64,000 nt of DNA from Dyella sp. C9 (GTDB lineage: Bacteria > Pseudomonadota > Gammaproteobacteria > Xanthomonadales > Rhodanobacteraceae), in contig NZ_QIRF01000001.1 of the NCBI RefSeq assembly GCF_003332825.1, positions 310,001 through 374,000 of the forward strand. Reading direction: 5' to 3'. The translations under genes and the position numbers were made by a program. Each line of letters starts with the position of its first letter. Position 1 is the first letter of the stretch. Shown here in pieces: positions 8,596-17,897 of this stretch. A model generated the notes under the pieces. It saw nothing but the letters and a program-made list of their open reading frames with translations, had not been told where the DNA came from and made no database searches.

Positions 8596-10308
8596 TCAGC
8601 CGCCGACGGCGGCGAGAGGGGCATGCGCAACGATCCGGTTGCGGCCATCGGTCTTGGCGCGATAAAGCGCGGCGTCGGCGCGCGCGATCAGGTCGTCGGC
8701 GGTGTCGGCATGGCCTTCGAGGCAAGCGACGCCAAGGCTCACCGTGGTCTGCAGCGTGCTGCCGCGCGAATGCACGTTGAGCGTCTCGATGCGTGCCCGG
8801 ATGCGCTCGCCAATGGCCATTGCGTTGTCGTGGCTGGTGCCGGGCAGGCCGACGACGAATTCCTCGCCGCCATAGCGGCCCAGCCAGTCCGAGGGACGCA
8901 GCTCGTCGCCGATGGCCTCGGCCACGGCGCGCAGGCAGGCGTCGCCCACCGGGTGGCCATAGCGATCGTTGATCGACTTGAAGTGATCCATGTCGAGGAA
9001 CAACAGTCCCAGTGGAGCCTTCTGCAGGCGTGCGTCCGTGACGGCGGCCTGCAGGCGCCGCACCAGCGCGCGGCGGTTCAGCACGCCGGTGAGCGCGTCG
9101 TGGTCCGCCAGGTGATGGGCCATGTCGCGCTCGCGCCGTGCACGCAGCGACAGGTCGGCCAGGCCGATGGTGACCACGATGCTGGAGAACGCCATGGTGA
9201 ACGGGAAGCCGTACTCCAGCCAGCGCGGCAGGTCCAGCCCGGCCAGTACCTGGGTCACACGCAGGAAGGTGAACAGCACCTGTGGCATCCAGGCGATCAG
9301 GAAGAAACGCGCCTGCCGTCCATGCCGGCTCACCGCGAGCGTCACCGTGATCAGCGCCCACAGCGAAGAGAGCATGAACCACAGGTTGAAGGCGCTGGCG
9401 ATCGCATGCACGCGCTCGGCGAACGGAAAGCACAGCAGCGGCGCAAAGACCAGGTATGGCCAGCGCATCCAGCCCAGCAGGCGCGCAGCCGCCGGTGTGA
9501 TCTGGCGCAGCTCGCAGAATTCCAGGATGAAGGAGATCGACAACGGCGCACTCAGGGCGCCGAACAGCCAGGGAGCATGTGTTCCCAGCGGGACCAGCAG
9601 GCCGGCACCGGGCAGTTCGTAGATCTCGCCACTTACCAGCATCTGGTAGACGAGCTGGAACGAGGCGTAGCCGATGAAGTAGGCCAGCACGCGGTCGCGC
9701 AGCACCATCCACAGGCACAGCGCGGCAAGGATCATGGTGACCTGCACGCTGGCGAACATGGTGGTCAGGCGCACATGGTTCAGGTCCTCCGCCTGGTAGC
9801 TGGCCATGTCGCTCAGCGTCGCCTTCACCGGACGAGTGAAGCTGTCCGCCGCTACCCGCACATAGACCGGCTGGCCGGCGCGCCAGTGGCGCGGCAGTTC
9901 GACCGCGAGGTGGTGGCGCGAGAAACGTGGCGTGTCCTCGAGCTTCGCGAACCACAGCTCCTGGGGTTCGTAGTCCGGCGGTGCATATACGGTGATGGGG
10001 ATGTACGCCACGCTGGCAAAACTGAGCACCGGCGAGGTCTTGTCCAGCCAGTCCAGGTCGGTAGTGAGGCGGTACCAGCGCTCGCTTTCCACGGCGTTGC
10101 GGGTATAGGTCGAGGGCTGTGGCTCGAACGAGGCGTCGAGCTTGCCGGCGACCACATCGGCGGGCGAGGGTGCCTTGATTGATGCCGGCAATGCGGCCAC
10201 TTGCAGCCTGGGTCGCGGCGCGGCCACAGGCGTGGCATGCACCACCAGTGCATAGAGCGTCGCAAACATGAATGCGACAAAGGCCACCACGGGCGCGCGA
10301 TGCATCAT
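8596..10308 (-). CDS. 7TM-DISM membrane diguanylate cyclase
   Basis: The 570-residue protein has a signal peptide, a periplasmic beta domain (about 40-185, 7TMR-DISM extracellular type), seven membrane helices (about 195-400), a short coiled coil and a C-terminal GGDEF domain. The active-site motif GGEEF (480-484) is intact and the inhibitory I-site RPSD stands five residues before it at the canonical spacing, so this should be an active, product-inhibited c-di-GMP synthase. DISM domains sense extracellular ligands, often carbohydrates. The start is set at the ATG pair 10308/10305 because GGGGAGGG lies just upstream. The gene is divergent from the MFS transporter and heads a two-gene unit with the peptidase. 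Confidence 0.92.
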   Translation of the reverse strand: MMHRAPVVAFVAFMFATLYALVVHATPVAAPRPRLQVAALPASIKAPSPADVVAGKLDASFEPQPSTYTRNAVESERWYRLTTDLDWLDKTSPVLSFASVAYIPITVYAPPDYEPQELWFAKLEDTPRFSRHHLAVELPRHWRAGQPVYVRVAADSFTRPVKATLSDMASYQAEDLNHVRLTTMFASVQVTMILAALCLWMVLRDRVLAYFIGYASFQLVYQMLVSGEIYELPGAGLLVPLGTHAPWLFGALSAPLSISFILEFCELRQITPAAARLLGWMRWPYLVFAPLLCFPFAERVHAIASAFNLWFMLSSLWALITVTLAVSRHGRQARFFLIAWMPQVLFTFLRVTQVLAGLDLPRWLEYGFPFTMAFSSIVVTIGLADLSLRARRERDMAHHLADHDALTGVLNRRALVRRLQAAVTDARLQKAPLGLLFLDMDHFKSINDRYGHPVGDACLRAVAEAIGDELRPSDWLGRYGGEEFVVGLPGTSHDNAMAIGERIRARIETLNVHSRGSTLQTTVSLGVACLEGHADTADDLIARADAALYRAKTDGRNRIVAHAPLAAVGG

Positions 10309-10451
10309 TCCCTCCCCTTTTTCCGGCCCCCTGTAGCCGGTGTCCGAGGTCACTCCGGTCCTTCGGATGAACCCTCGGTGCGCACTATGTATCACGTTTT
10401 GCCTTCGTCACGGAGCGATTCCCCGTCGCTCGTGCCGCAAAAACGCAAATG

Positions 10452-10465
10452 CAAACAGACGTTTG
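10452..10465. promoter_or_regulatory. Small palindrome upstream of MFS gene, possible repressor operator
   Basis: CAAAC-AGAC-GTTTG is a perfect 5-bp inverted repeat with a 4-nt centre, about 72 bp upstream of the MFS start and in the divergent region with the cyclase gene. Size and place suit a TetR- or LysR-type operator, but no regulator gene is adjacent. It is weak evidence alone. Confidence 0.35.
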
Positions 10466-10536
10466 AACCGGCGATCGAACAGCTTGGCCGCACGTTCTAT
10501 GCTTGTCAGCCCGTTTGGTTGGATGGCAGTTCAAGC

Positions 10537-11835
10537 ATGGCAATGCAGGAAGAGGTCGATCGGCAATCCCGGGCAGTGGATCGACCGCCCACGCAGGAAC
10601 TTGAATCCGACCGTTTCATCCGGCATGGCACGCCGATCTTTCGCCAGGCCAACCTGGCACTGTTCTTTGCGGGCGTGGCCACTTTTGGCCTGCTGTACTG
10701 TACCCAGCCCCTGATGCCCGAATTCAGCAGGGACTACGGGGTCAGTGCCGCGACTGCGGCGCTATCGCTATCGCTCACCACTGGGGTGCTGGCGTTCGCC
10801 ATGCTGTTTGCCGGTGGAGTCTCCGATGCCTGGGGCCGCAAGTCTGTGATGACGGCCTCGCTGCTGTCGTCCGCGGTGCTGGTGCTGGCCACGGCGCTGG
10901 TGCCTGATTGGCACATGCTGCTGATCCTGCGTGCGTTGCTTGGCCTCACGCTGAGCGGGCTGCCGGCGGTGGCGATGACCTACCTCAGCGAAGAGATGCA
11001 TCCGGAGTCGATTGGGCTGGGCATGGGCCTGTACATCAGCGGCAATGCGATCGGGGGCATGGGCGGCCGCCTGGTTGCGGGCGTGCTCGCCGACTTCGTG
11101 GGCTGGCGCTGGGGCGTGGCCACGGTCGGCCTCATTGGCCTCGCCTCGGGATTGCTGTTCTGGCGCGCGCTGCCACCGTCGCGCCACCACGTACGCCATC
11201 CGCTGCACCTGGGCGCATTGATGGGGCGCTTTGCGCTTGCCTTCCGCGATGCCGGCCTGCCGTGGCTGTTCGCCGAGGGCTTCCTGCTGCTGGGCGCGTT
11301 CGTCACGGTCTACAACTACATCGGCTACCGCCTGCTGGCCCCGCCGTACAACCTGGGGCAGGCCGTGGTCGGCGCGATCTTCAGTGTGTACCTGATCGGT
11401 ACCTTCAGCTCGGCCTGGATGGGACATCTCGCCGGGAGGCTGGGGCGCAGGAAAGTGCTGTGGACGGCGTTCGTGCTGATGCTGCTGGGCGTGGGCCTGA
11501 CCGTCATGCGTCCCTTGCCGCTGGTCGTGCTGGGCATCGTGGCGGTGACCTTCGGCTTCTTCGGCGGTCACTCCATCGCCAGCAGCTGGGTCGGGCGCCG
11601 CGCCGGTGCCGCCAAGGCGCAGGCCTCGTCGATGTACCTGTTTTCCTATTACATGGGCTCCAGCCTGGCCGGTGCCAGCGGAGGACTGTTCTATGCCACC
11701 CATGGCTGGAATGGCGTGGTGTCGTTCGTCACGGTGCTGCTGCTGGCCGGTCTGCTTATCGCCTGGCGGCTCTACCGGCTGCAACCGTTGCCGGGGCCGC
11801 CGTCACCGGGCACGGAGCCCCCGATTCCCCAATGA
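10537..11835 (+). CDS. MFS transporter, YnfM-like (DHA1) drug/metabolite exporter
   Basis: The protein has 432 residues and twelve predicted membrane helices. The MFS loop 2-3 motif appears as GGVSDAWGRKSVM. The first helix begins at FRQANLALFFAGVATFGLLY and is followed by CTQPLMPEF, a stretch typical of YnfM/arabinose-efflux-like proteins. It would export small molecules across the inner membrane using the proton gradient. ATG 10537 is chosen; the open frame upstream has no membrane or family features. The following VOC gene starts 10 bp after its stop with AGGAAG before it, so the two are probably co-transcribed. Confidence 0.85.
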   Translation: MAMQEEVDRQSRAVDRPPTQELESDRFIRHGTPIFRQANLALFFAGVATFGLLYCTQPLMPEFSRDYGVSAATAALSLSLTTGVLAFAMLFAGGVSDAWGRKSVMTASLLSSAVLVLATALVPDWHMLLILRALLGLTLSGLPAVAMTYLSEEMHPESIGLGMGLYISGNAIGGMGGRLVAGVLADFVGWRWGVATVGLIGLASGLLFWRALPPSRHHVRHPLHLGALMGRFALAFRDAGLPWLFAEGFLLLGAFVTVYNYIGYRLLAPPYNLGQAVVGAIFSVYLIGTFSSAWMGHLAGRLGRRKVLWTAFVLMLLGVGLTVMRPLPLVVLGIVAVTFGFFGGHSIASSWVGRRAGAAKAQASSMYLFSYYMGSSLAGASGGLFYATHGWNGVVSFVTVLLLAGLLIAWRLYRLQPLPGPPSPGTEPPIPQ

Positions 11836-11845
11836 GGAAGCTTCG

Positions 11846-12229
11846 ATGAAGATCGAATCGATTGACCACCTCGTGCTCACCGTGGCCGATGTCGCGGCCA
11901 GCTGCGCGTTCTACACGCGCGTGCTCGGCATGCAGGAGGTGACCTTTGGAGAGGGCCGCAAGGCACTCGCGTTCGGTGCGCAAAAGATCAACCTGCATCC
12001 GCACGGCCATGAGTTCGAGCCCAAGGCGTTGCGGCCAACGCCGGGGTCGGCGGACCTGTGCCTGATCACCGCATCGTCCGTGACGGAGGTGATCGATCAC
12101 TTGCGGCGCGAGCAGGTGGCCATCGAGGAAGGTCCGGTGAGGCGCACCGGAGCGCGTGGACCCATCGAATCGGTGTACTTCCGTGATCCGGACGGCAACC
12201 TGATCGAAGTCGGTCGTTATATCGGCTGA
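11846..12229 (+). CDS. VOC (glyoxalase-fold) family protein
   Basis: This is a 127-residue single-domain vicinal-oxygen-chelate protein. It shows the paired beta-alpha-beta-beta-beta modules with metal-site candidates H8 (IDHLVLTVAD) and a C-terminal Glu (FRDPDGNLIEVGRY), the layout of glyoxalase I/fosfomycin-resistance type proteins; members with this NLIEVGRY ending are often annotated as VOC family virulence protein. The reaction is unknown. A good Shine-Dalgarno AGGAAG precedes the ATG. It sits directly downstream of the MFS exporter, so a joint detoxification role is possible but not shown. Confidence 0.83.
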   Translation: MKIESIDHLVLTVADVAASCAFYTRVLGMQEVTFGEGRKALAFGAQKINLHPHGHEFEPKALRPTPGSADLCLITASSVTEVIDHLRREQVAIEEGPVRRTGARGPIESVYFRDPDGNLIEVGRYIG

Positions 12230-12238
12230 TTCGATGGT

Positions 12239-12274
12239 CCCGGCAAGGGCGGGGACTGCGCTGCCCTTGCCGGG
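12239..12274. terminator. Hairpin between convergent genes
   Basis: A perfect 12-bp stem, CCCGGCAAGGGC (12239-12250) with GCCCTTGCCGGG (12263-12274), and a 12-nt loop lies between the converging VOC and phosphodiesterase genes. There is no strong T-run, so efficiency as an intrinsic terminator is uncertain; it could serve both directions. Confidence 0.6.
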
Positions 12275-12286
12275 ATTCGCTTGCGC

Positions 12287-13576
12287 TTACTGCGCGTCGG
12301 GCTTGAGCATGGCCTTCACCGCATCGTAGTTGCCGTCGTTCGCTGCAGCGGGCAGGCCGAGCAGGTGCGCCATCAGCGGATAGACGTCCACGTTCGGGAA
12401 CGAAGGCACCGTGGTGCCCTGGCGGAACGCCGGGCCATGCGCGACGAACAGCGCCTGCATCTCCGGCGCCTGGTTGTCATAGCCGTGTTCGCCGAGGCTG
12501 AGTTTGCCCTTCTTCTTGGACACGTAGTCGGTGGTGGTGATGCGCCAGCCCACGTCGGCCAGGCACAGCAGCTGCGGCACGCGCGGGTTGCTGCCATACG
12601 CAAGGCGGGCCGGCACGCGCGACTTGTCCCAGCAGGTCATGTGCTTCTGCGGCTTTTCCAGCTGCGCCTCGATCCTGGAGAAGTCGTAGCCCTTGGCCGG
12701 GTTGAGTCCGGCGAGCACGCCCAGGCTCACCACGTCCACCTGGTTGAGCGGAATGATGCGATCCAGCATCACGCTGTTGTTGGCCGGTACCGAGGCCATG
12801 CCGTGGTCGGCCACGATGATCAGGTTGATGCGATCGAGCAGGTTGCGCTTCTGCAGGCCCTGTACCAGCGAGGCGAGCGCCGCGTCGGTTTCCTTCAGTG
12901 CCTGGTCGACCTGCGGCGTGTCCGGGCCATAGGTATGGCCTGCATGGTCAACCGCATCGAAGTACAGGGTCAGGAAGGTCGGGCGCTGGTCGGCCGGCAG
13001 GTCCAGCCACGCCAGCACCTGGTCCACGCGCTGCTGCGGGGTGACGTTGCCGTCGTATGGCATCCAATAGTCGGGGTGCTTGCCATGGATGTTCGCCTCG
13101 GAGCCCGGCCAGAACATGGTGGCTGTACGCAGGCCATGCTGGTCGGCGGTCTCCCACAGCGGCGTGCCTTCGGCCCACCAGCGACCATCGCTCACCGCGT
13201 CGCGGTTGCTCAGCGAGAACTTGCCGAGCGCCGGGTCGGACATGGTGTTGTTGACGATGCCGTGGTGGTCGGGTCGCAGGCCGGTCACCAGGGTGTAGTG
13301 GTTCGGGAACGTCAGCGACGGAAACGAAGGCTGCATGCCATCGGTCGCATGCACGCCCTGCTGGGCCAGGCTGGCCAGGATCGGGCTGATGCCGCGATCG
13401 ATGTAATTGGCGCGGTAGCCGTCGATCGAGATCAACAGCAGCGGCGTGGGAGCCGGGGCGGACGACGCTTTCGCCGTGGTGACCGCAGGTTCGGACGGCG
13501 GGGTGGCGGGCGGATGGGCACAACCCGCACTGAACGCTATGAGCGAACCGAGCAACAGGCGAAACGGGATTTTCAT
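12287..13576 (-). CDS. ENPP-type nucleotide pyrophosphatase/phosphodiesterase, probable lipoprotein
   Basis: The 429-residue protein belongs to the type I phosphodiesterase/alkaline phosphatase superfamily. An N-terminal hydrophobic segment ends in SAGC (C19), a possible lipobox, so it is likely tethered in the periplasm. Two-metal-site elements appear in order: LLLISIDGYRANYI (Asp ligand), FPSLTFPNHYTLVTGL (nucleophilic Thr), YFDAVDHAGHTYGP (Asp/His ligands), IVADHGM (Asp/His) and GEHGYDN (His). The enzyme would hydrolyse nucleotide or phosphodiester bonds; the exact substrate is unknown. The ATG at 13576 is the only start that places the signal peptide at the N terminus. It is divergent from a small secreted protein gene 48 bp away. 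Confidence 0.9.
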   Translation of the reverse strand: MKIPFRLLLGSLIAFSAGCAHPPATPPSEPAVTTAKASSAPAPTPLLLISIDGYRANYIDRGISPILASLAQQGVHATDGMQPSFPSLTFPNHYTLVTGLRPDHHGIVNNTMSDPALGKFSLSNRDAVSDGRWWAEGTPLWETADQHGLRTATMFWPGSEANIHGKHPDYWMPYDGNVTPQQRVDQVLAWLDLPADQRPTFLTLYFDAVDHAGHTYGPDTPQVDQALKETDAALASLVQGLQKRNLLDRINLIIVADHGMASVPANNSVMLDRIIPLNQVDVVSLGVLAGLNPAKGYDFSRIEAQLEKPQKHMTCWDKSRVPARLAYGSNPRVPQLLCLADVGWRITTTDYVSKKKGKLSLGEHGYDNQAPEMQALFVAHGPAFRQGTTVPSFPNVDVYPLMAHLLGLPAAANDGNYDAVKAMLKPDAQ

Positions 13577-13624
13577 GCGAGGGTCCGTAGCATAGAGACA
13601 AACCCCGCATTTTCCCCCACCGAG

Positions 13625-13945
13625 ATGACCATTACACGTCTTTTCTGTTTGGGCGCCACGCTGGCGCTGGCTTTTGTGACCGGCGACGCGCTGGCGCAGC
13701 AGCCGGCGGTGGCGTCCAGTGCGCCGACGGGGGGGCATGTTGAGCGGGGCAAGGCCATGGCCATGCAGAAGGCCAAGCCGGCACATGGCGTGGCCGCAAC
13801 GAAGCACGCCGCCACCAGCGACGGCACCGCCACTGCAGAGATCGAGCATCGCGTGGGCAGCGACGGCCTGCAGCCTGGCCGCCGCGATTTCCTCGATCAG
13901 TACCAGAACGCGGTCACACCGCCGCCGGCCGCCGCGGGTCGTTGA
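13625..13945 (+). CDS. Small secreted protein of unknown function
   Basis: This is 106 residues with a convincing signal peptide (RLFCLGATLALAFVTG, cleavage after DALA). The mature part is Ala/His/Lys-rich and low in hydrophobics, ending in a Pro-rich tail. I do not recognise a domain. It is divergent from the phosphodiesterase and its stop abuts the end of ogt on the other strand without any gap. The ribosome-binding site is weak. The signal peptide and the clean intergenic placement support a real gene. Confidence 0.55.
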   Translation: MTITRLFCLGATLALAFVTGDALAQQPAVASSAPTGGHVERGKAMAMQKAKPAHGVAATKHAATSDGTATAEIEHRVGSDGLQPGRRDFLDQYQNAVTPPPAAAGR

Positions 13946-14476
13946 TCAGCGCTGCATCGCGTGCAGGCCGGGGCCGAACAGGTCCGCGGCGCAATCGCGG
14001 TTTTCCAGATCGAGCAGGAAACGCTTCGTCGGCAGGCCGCCACCGAAGCCGGTGAGACTGCCATTGCTGCCGATGACACGATGACAGGGCAGCACGATGG
14101 GCAATGGATTGCGTCCGTTCGCGGCGCCGACGGCGCGCATCGCGTTCGGCTGGCCAATGCGGCGGGCCAGCTCCGCGTAGCTGATCGTACCGCCATAGGG
14201 AATGCGTGCCAGCTCCCACCACACCGACAGCTGGAATGCCGTGCCCTGCGGATGCAGCGCCAGTTCGAATTGCCGACGCGTGCCATCGAAATATTCTTCG
14301 AGCTGGCGGCGCGCGGCGGCGAGCATGGGCGGGTTGTGCACCCAGTCCGGTTGCTCCGTCTTCTGCGCCCTTCCGCGATCGAACCAGATCTCGCGCAGGC
14401 CGCGCGCATCGGCTATCAGGCGCAGCGTGCCGATGGGCGTGGGCATCTCGTCGTAGTGCAACGGCAACGCGTTCAT
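13946..14476 (-). CDS. ogt: Methylated-DNA-[protein]-cysteine S-methyltransferase
   Basis: The 176-residue protein transfers the methyl group from O6-methylguanine (or O4-methylthymine) to its own cysteine, a suicide reaction. The active site LPCHRVIG with C131 is intact, the helix-turn-helix with the arginine finger is [20 protein letters not shown], and the end [16 protein letters not shown] is canonical. The ATG overlaps the end of the Ada-AlkA gene by 4 nt (ATGA), so the two repair proteins are translationally coupled. An upstream open frame continues far into the AlkA gene but is an antisense-like shadow without domains. Confidence 0.96.
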   Translation of the reverse strand: MNALPLHYDEMPTPIGTLRLIADARGLREIWFDRGRAQKTEQPDWVHNPPMLAAARRQLEEYFDGTRRQFELALHPQGTAFQLSVWWELARIPYGGTISYAELARRIGQPNAMRAVGAANGRNPLPIVLPCHRVIGSNGSLTGFGGGLPTKRFLLDLENRDCAADLFGPGLHAMQR

Positions 14477-15969
14477 GCGGCTTTCCTCGCAGCGGCCATA
14501 TCGCTGGCGTGGCGCCACAGGTGCATGACCGCATACGCCCGCCACGGTCGCCATGCCTCGGCGAGCGACGTGAGCGCCTTCGTGCTCAGCTCTGCGCCTT
14601 CGCCGGATGCGGCGCGCCGCAGGATCAGGTCGGCTGCAGGGAACGCATCCGGATGGCTGAGCGCACGCATCGCCATGTAGTGCGCGGTCCATTCGCCGAT
14701 GCCTGGCAGCGCCACCCAGCGTTCGACGAATTCGTCGAGCGGCTGCTCGCTGCGGAAGTCGATGCGGCCATCCAGCAAAGCCTGGGCAACCCCGCGCACA
14801 GTGGCAGCGCGCGCCGTGGTCAGGCCGATCTCGCGCAGATCCGTGTCGGCCAGCGCTTCCGGGCCGGGAAACAGGCGTTGGAGGCCTTCCACCGGCGAAG
14901 CCACGGGCGTACCAAAGCGCTGCACGATACGCGTCGCCAGCGTGCGCGCCGCGGCCACGCTGACCTGCTGGCCCAGGATCGCGCGCACCGCGATCTCGAA
15001 GCCATCCCAGCCGCCCGGCAGGCGCAGCCCGGGGCGCTTGCGCAGCAGTGGCCTGAGCACAGGGCTTTCCCGCAGCGTCTCGCTGATCGAGCCGGGATTT
15101 GCATCCAGGTCGAACATGCGCCGCAGCTTCGACACCACGGCCAGCATCCGGGAGGGATCGGGGCAGTGCAGGCGCAACCGCAGCGCATGCTGCTCGCCGG
15201 GCCATGCACTCAACTGCAGCCAACCCGGTGCTTCGGCCGAACCGAATACCCGCGCGTAGCCGTGTTCGTTCACCATTTCCACGCCGGGAAGCGCGCGTCC
15301 ACGCAGGAACGCGAGCATTGCCTCGAAGTCATACGGCGGGCGATAGCCGAGGCGCAGCGTGATCGCATCGTCGTCAGTCACCCGAGGGTGTCGGCGCAGT
15401 TCGCGCGGGGCAATGTGGTTCGCCTGCTGGAACGCTGCATTGAAGCGACGCAGGCTGTGGAAGCCAGACGCGAGCGCCACTTCCGTCACCGGCAGCGTGG
15501 TCTCCGTCAAAAGTTGCTTGGCAAACAACAGGCGGCGCGTGGTGTGCACGCTGATCGGCGGCGCGCCGAGCCTTTCGACGAACAGGCGACGCAGCTGGCG
15601 CGCACCTAATCCGACGCGCTCGGCCATCGCGTCCATCGACAGTTCGTCCAGCGCGCCGCCTTCCATCAGTTTCAGCGTTCGCGCAATGACGTGGTCGCCG
15701 CGTTGCCATGCATCGTTGCCTGGTGCGAGTTCCGGCCGGCAGCGCAGGCAGGGACGGAAACCCGCCGCCTCCGCCGCGGCGGCGTTCGCGTAATAGCGCA
15801 CGTTTTGCGGCTTGGGCGACGGCGCGGGACAGACCGGGCGGCAATAGATGCGCGTGCTGGTAACGGCGGTGAAGAACAAGCCGTCAAAACGTGCATCACG
15901 GCTGAGGCGCGCCTGCTCGCAGGCGCGCACATCGGGAAGCGGACGGTCATGGGTGTGAGACATGAGCAC
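14473..15969 (-). CDS. alkA: Ada regulatory domain-AraC-AlkA fusion (3-methyladenine DNA glycosylase II)
   Basis: This 498-residue fusion has three parts. Residues 15-85 form the Ada methyl-phosphotriester domain with zinc cysteines C43, C47, C74 and C77; C43 would accept methyl from DNA phosphotriesters. Residues 90-190 are an AraC-type helix-turn-helix region. Residues 200-490 are AlkA: N-terminal beta domain, then the HhH glycosylase core with [38 protein letters not shown] and the catalytic Asp region HPDAFPAAD. It excises 3-methyladenine and related lesions and probably also activates its own operon upon methylation. It is followed by ogt with a 4-nt overlap. MSH at 15963 is an equally good start. 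Confidence 0.95.
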   Translation of the reverse strand: MLMSHTHDRPLPDVRACEQARLSRDARFDGLFFTAVTSTRIYCRPVCPAPSPKPQNVRYYANAAAAEAAGFRPCLRCRPELAPGNDAWQRGDHVIARTLKLMEGGALDELSMDAMAERVGLGARQLRRLFVERLGAPPISVHTTRRLLFAKQLLTETTLPVTEVALASGFHSLRRFNAAFQQANHIAPRELRRHPRVTDDDAITLRLGYRPPYDFEAMLAFLRGRALPGVEMVNEHGYARVFGSAEAPGWLQLSAWPGEQHALRLRLHCPDPSRMLAVVSKLRRMFDLDANPGSISETLRESPVLRPLLRKRPGLRLPGGWDGFEIAVRAILGQQVSVAAARTLATRIVQRFGTPVASPVEGLQRLFPGPEALADTDLREIGLTTARAATVRGVAQALLDGRIDFRSEQPLDEFVERWVALPGIGEWTAHYMAMRALSHPDAFPAADLILRRAASGEGAELSTKALTSLAEAWRPWRAYAVMHLWRHASDMAAARKAA

Positions 15970-16028
15970 AGGCTAGCACCGCTCGGAAGCGATGACTCGC
16001 CGTTTTCGGACATCAATGCCCGCAACGC

Positions 16029-16601
16029 TCAGGGCTGTCGCGGAAGCTCATGCACGTGACTGGCCGGGCGGTAGCCGGTCATGCTGGAAAGCACGCCGTC
16101 GCGCCGGATCAATCCGTGATAGAGCGCCGCCGACATGTGGCCCAGGAACGTCAGGTACAGCAGCATCGCGAGCCACGCATGCGCATGTCGCAGGACCGCA
16201 AATGCCACCGGGCTGACCGGAAAGATCGGCGGCAGCCGCAACGACTCGCTCAACATCACCGGGTAGCCGCCGGCCGACAGCATCGCCCAGCCCACCAGCG
16301 GCAGCGTCAGCATCAGCGCGTATAGCAACCAGTGCGATGCGATCGCCGCCAGCGTTTGCAGCGCCGGCATATCGGCTGGCAGCGGCGGCGGCGGGTGGCG
16401 CAGGCGCACGACCAGGCGCAGCACGGCCAGCACCAGGATCGCGATGCCCAGAGGCTTGTGAATGCGTATGAGCAGTTCGTGGCGCTCCGATACCGACGCC
16501 ACCATGCCGACGCCGATGAACAGCATGGTCAGTATCAAGATCGCCATCAGCCAGTGCAGCACGCGGGCGGCCAGGGTGAAGGTCTGCGTATCGGTGGTCA
16601 T
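16029..16601 (-). CDS. Cytochrome b561
   Basis: This 190-residue inner-membrane di-heme protein has four membrane helices. Candidate heme ligands are H16 (ARVLHWLMA), H48 in RIHKPLGIAILV, and histidines in helix 4 (VLRHAHAWLAMLLYL, FLGHMSAALYHGL). The stretch YALMLTLPLVGWAMLSAGGYPV is typical of the YodB/CybB family. It would transfer electrons from the quinol pool, or superoxide, to the periplasmic partner. Its start overlaps the stop of the catalase-like peroxidase gene by 4 nt, so the peroxidase is the obvious partner. Confidence 0.92.
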   Translation of the reverse strand: MTTDTQTFTLAARVLHWLMAILILTMLFIGVGMVASVSERHELLIRIHKPLGIAILVLAVLRLVVRLRHPPPPLPADMPALQTLAAIASHWLLYALMLTLPLVGWAMLSAGGYPVMLSESLRLPPIFPVSPVAFAVLRHAHAWLAMLLYLTFLGHMSAALYHGLIRRDGVLSSMTGYRPASHVHELPRQP

Positions 16602-17683
16602 GGCCGTGCCTCCGGTTGTGCGGTTGCCGTGCCGGGCAGGTGGGCTTCTTCGCTGGTGCGGCGCAGGTACGAGGTGGCGTAGGCGGCCGAGCGTGCCGGC
16701 AACAGTGGATCATCCGATGCCTCGATGCCTGCCGGCAGCACCAGCGGGTCATAGTTGATGTCGCGGCACGGGCCGTTTTGCTGCGGCTCGGCATGTTCGA
16801 TCACCAGCGTGCCGGCATCGACCGTTCGCCGGTTGTCCGGCCACGCCTTGGTGGCGTCGTTCGTCGGGTCGCCAGGTTCGGCCAACGTCACCAGCAAGTG
16901 CCAGCGTAACGGCCCCTGGGACAGGCGCTCGGTCAGGTCGGCCTCGAGGTAATCAGGGTCGCCGGCCTTGCCGGTGTCGCTGCCGCCATCCGTGGTTTCG
17001 GTCACCATGCGCCAGCGCACCGGATGGCGCACGCCATCGGCCCCGACAAACACGAACGCATTGAGGCTTTCATACGTTTCGGTGGCGTAGCTGGCAGAGG
17101 GCTTCGCCGTTTTGACCCAGGCCAGGAACGGGCCGCTTTCGGGATGACTGCCAAAGAACGCACCGAGCTTGGCCGGATCAGGTTTGCCGGTTGCCGGGTC
17201 GGGCTGCTGGGCCTTCAGCAGCTCGTAGAACGCCTCGGGCGTACTGACCGGAAACACCGGCATGTCGTTCATGCCGGTACGCCATTGCTGACCGTTGGCC
17301 AGCGCAAAGCGCAATGCCATGCTGCGGATAGGCACGCTGCTGTCCGGCGCATGCGGGTTGGAGGTGGGAAGCGCGAAGCGGCCCACCACCGGCGTGCGCC
17401 CGGACGCAAATACCTGTGCGCTGGAATAGGGCCGGGCCCCGGCGTTGCTCTCGAAGTAGCCGGTGACGCACACGCCCTTGGCGTGGTTGCGGCGATAGCC
17501 CGGAAACGTGCCTGCATTGAGCTGGAACTGATTGACCATGCGGGCCGGGGTGAGTCGGTTCGGGGCGAGCCAGCCGCCGACATAGGCAAATGCAACCACC
17601 GCGAAGGCCGCGACGGCGAAGATCAGCGCCCAGGCGCCAAGATGCGCTTCGGTTCGGCGAGCGGGGGGAGACGGGTCGTTCAT
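16598..17683 (-). CDS. Membrane-anchored catalase-related peroxidase (SrpA-like)
   Basis: The protein has 361 residues with one N-terminal membrane helix (about 17-38, [22 protein letters not shown]) and a periplasmic catalase fold. The distal heme His is in [10 protein letters not shown], and the C-terminal [14 protein letters not shown] supplies the probable proximal Tyr. Proteins this short lack the catalase C-terminal domain and act as heme peroxidases with little catalase activity. The start at 17683 has AGGAG at good distance. Coupling with cytochrome b561 suggests it receives reducing power from the membrane to remove peroxides in the periplasm. The Ada-AlkA/ogt pair follows on the same strand after 59 bp. 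Confidence 0.9.
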   Translation of the reverse strand: MNDPSPPARRTEAHLGAWALIFAVAAFAVVAFAYVGGWLAPNRLTPARMVNQFQLNAGTFPGYRRNHAKGVCVTGYFESNAGARPYSSAQVFASGRTPVVGRFALPTSNPHAPDSSVPIRSMALRFALANGQQWRTGMNDMPVFPVSTPEAFYELLKAQQPDPATGKPDPAKLGAFFGSHPESGPFLAWVKTAKPSASYATETYESLNAFVFVGADGVRHPVRWRMVTETTDGGSDTGKAGDPDYLEADLTERLSQGPLRWHLLVTLAEPGDPTNDATKAWPDNRRTVDAGTLVIEHAEPQQNGPCRDINYDPLVLPAGIEASDDPLLPARSAAYATSYLRRTSEEAHLPGTATAQPEARP

Positions 17684-17897
17684 GAGCGACTCCTGGCAGG
17701 TCAGACGTGTGGGATACGTGGTGCGACGGGCCAAGCGCGGATCGATTCCCCGGGCAAGCATAGTCCTGGGCGAACCCCTCGTGGCATCAGGGCTTGTTCG
17801 CCCGCTGGTCGAACGTGGTTACTTTTGCCGCACTGCGGTTTGCGGGAGCGGGGCCGGCTCGCCACAATCGGGGTTTCACATCCGCCGGGCTCCCTGT

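Noticed and set aside
13946..15223. Apparent 425-residue fusion upstream of ogt
   Set aside because: The first 249 residues are an out-of-frame reading of the AlkA gene on the same strand; ogt begins at ATG 14476 with 4-nt coupling.
17684..17897. HutC operator upstream of hutU
   Set aside because: No palindrome of the known HutC type (TTGTATnnnnACAA-like) could be seen.
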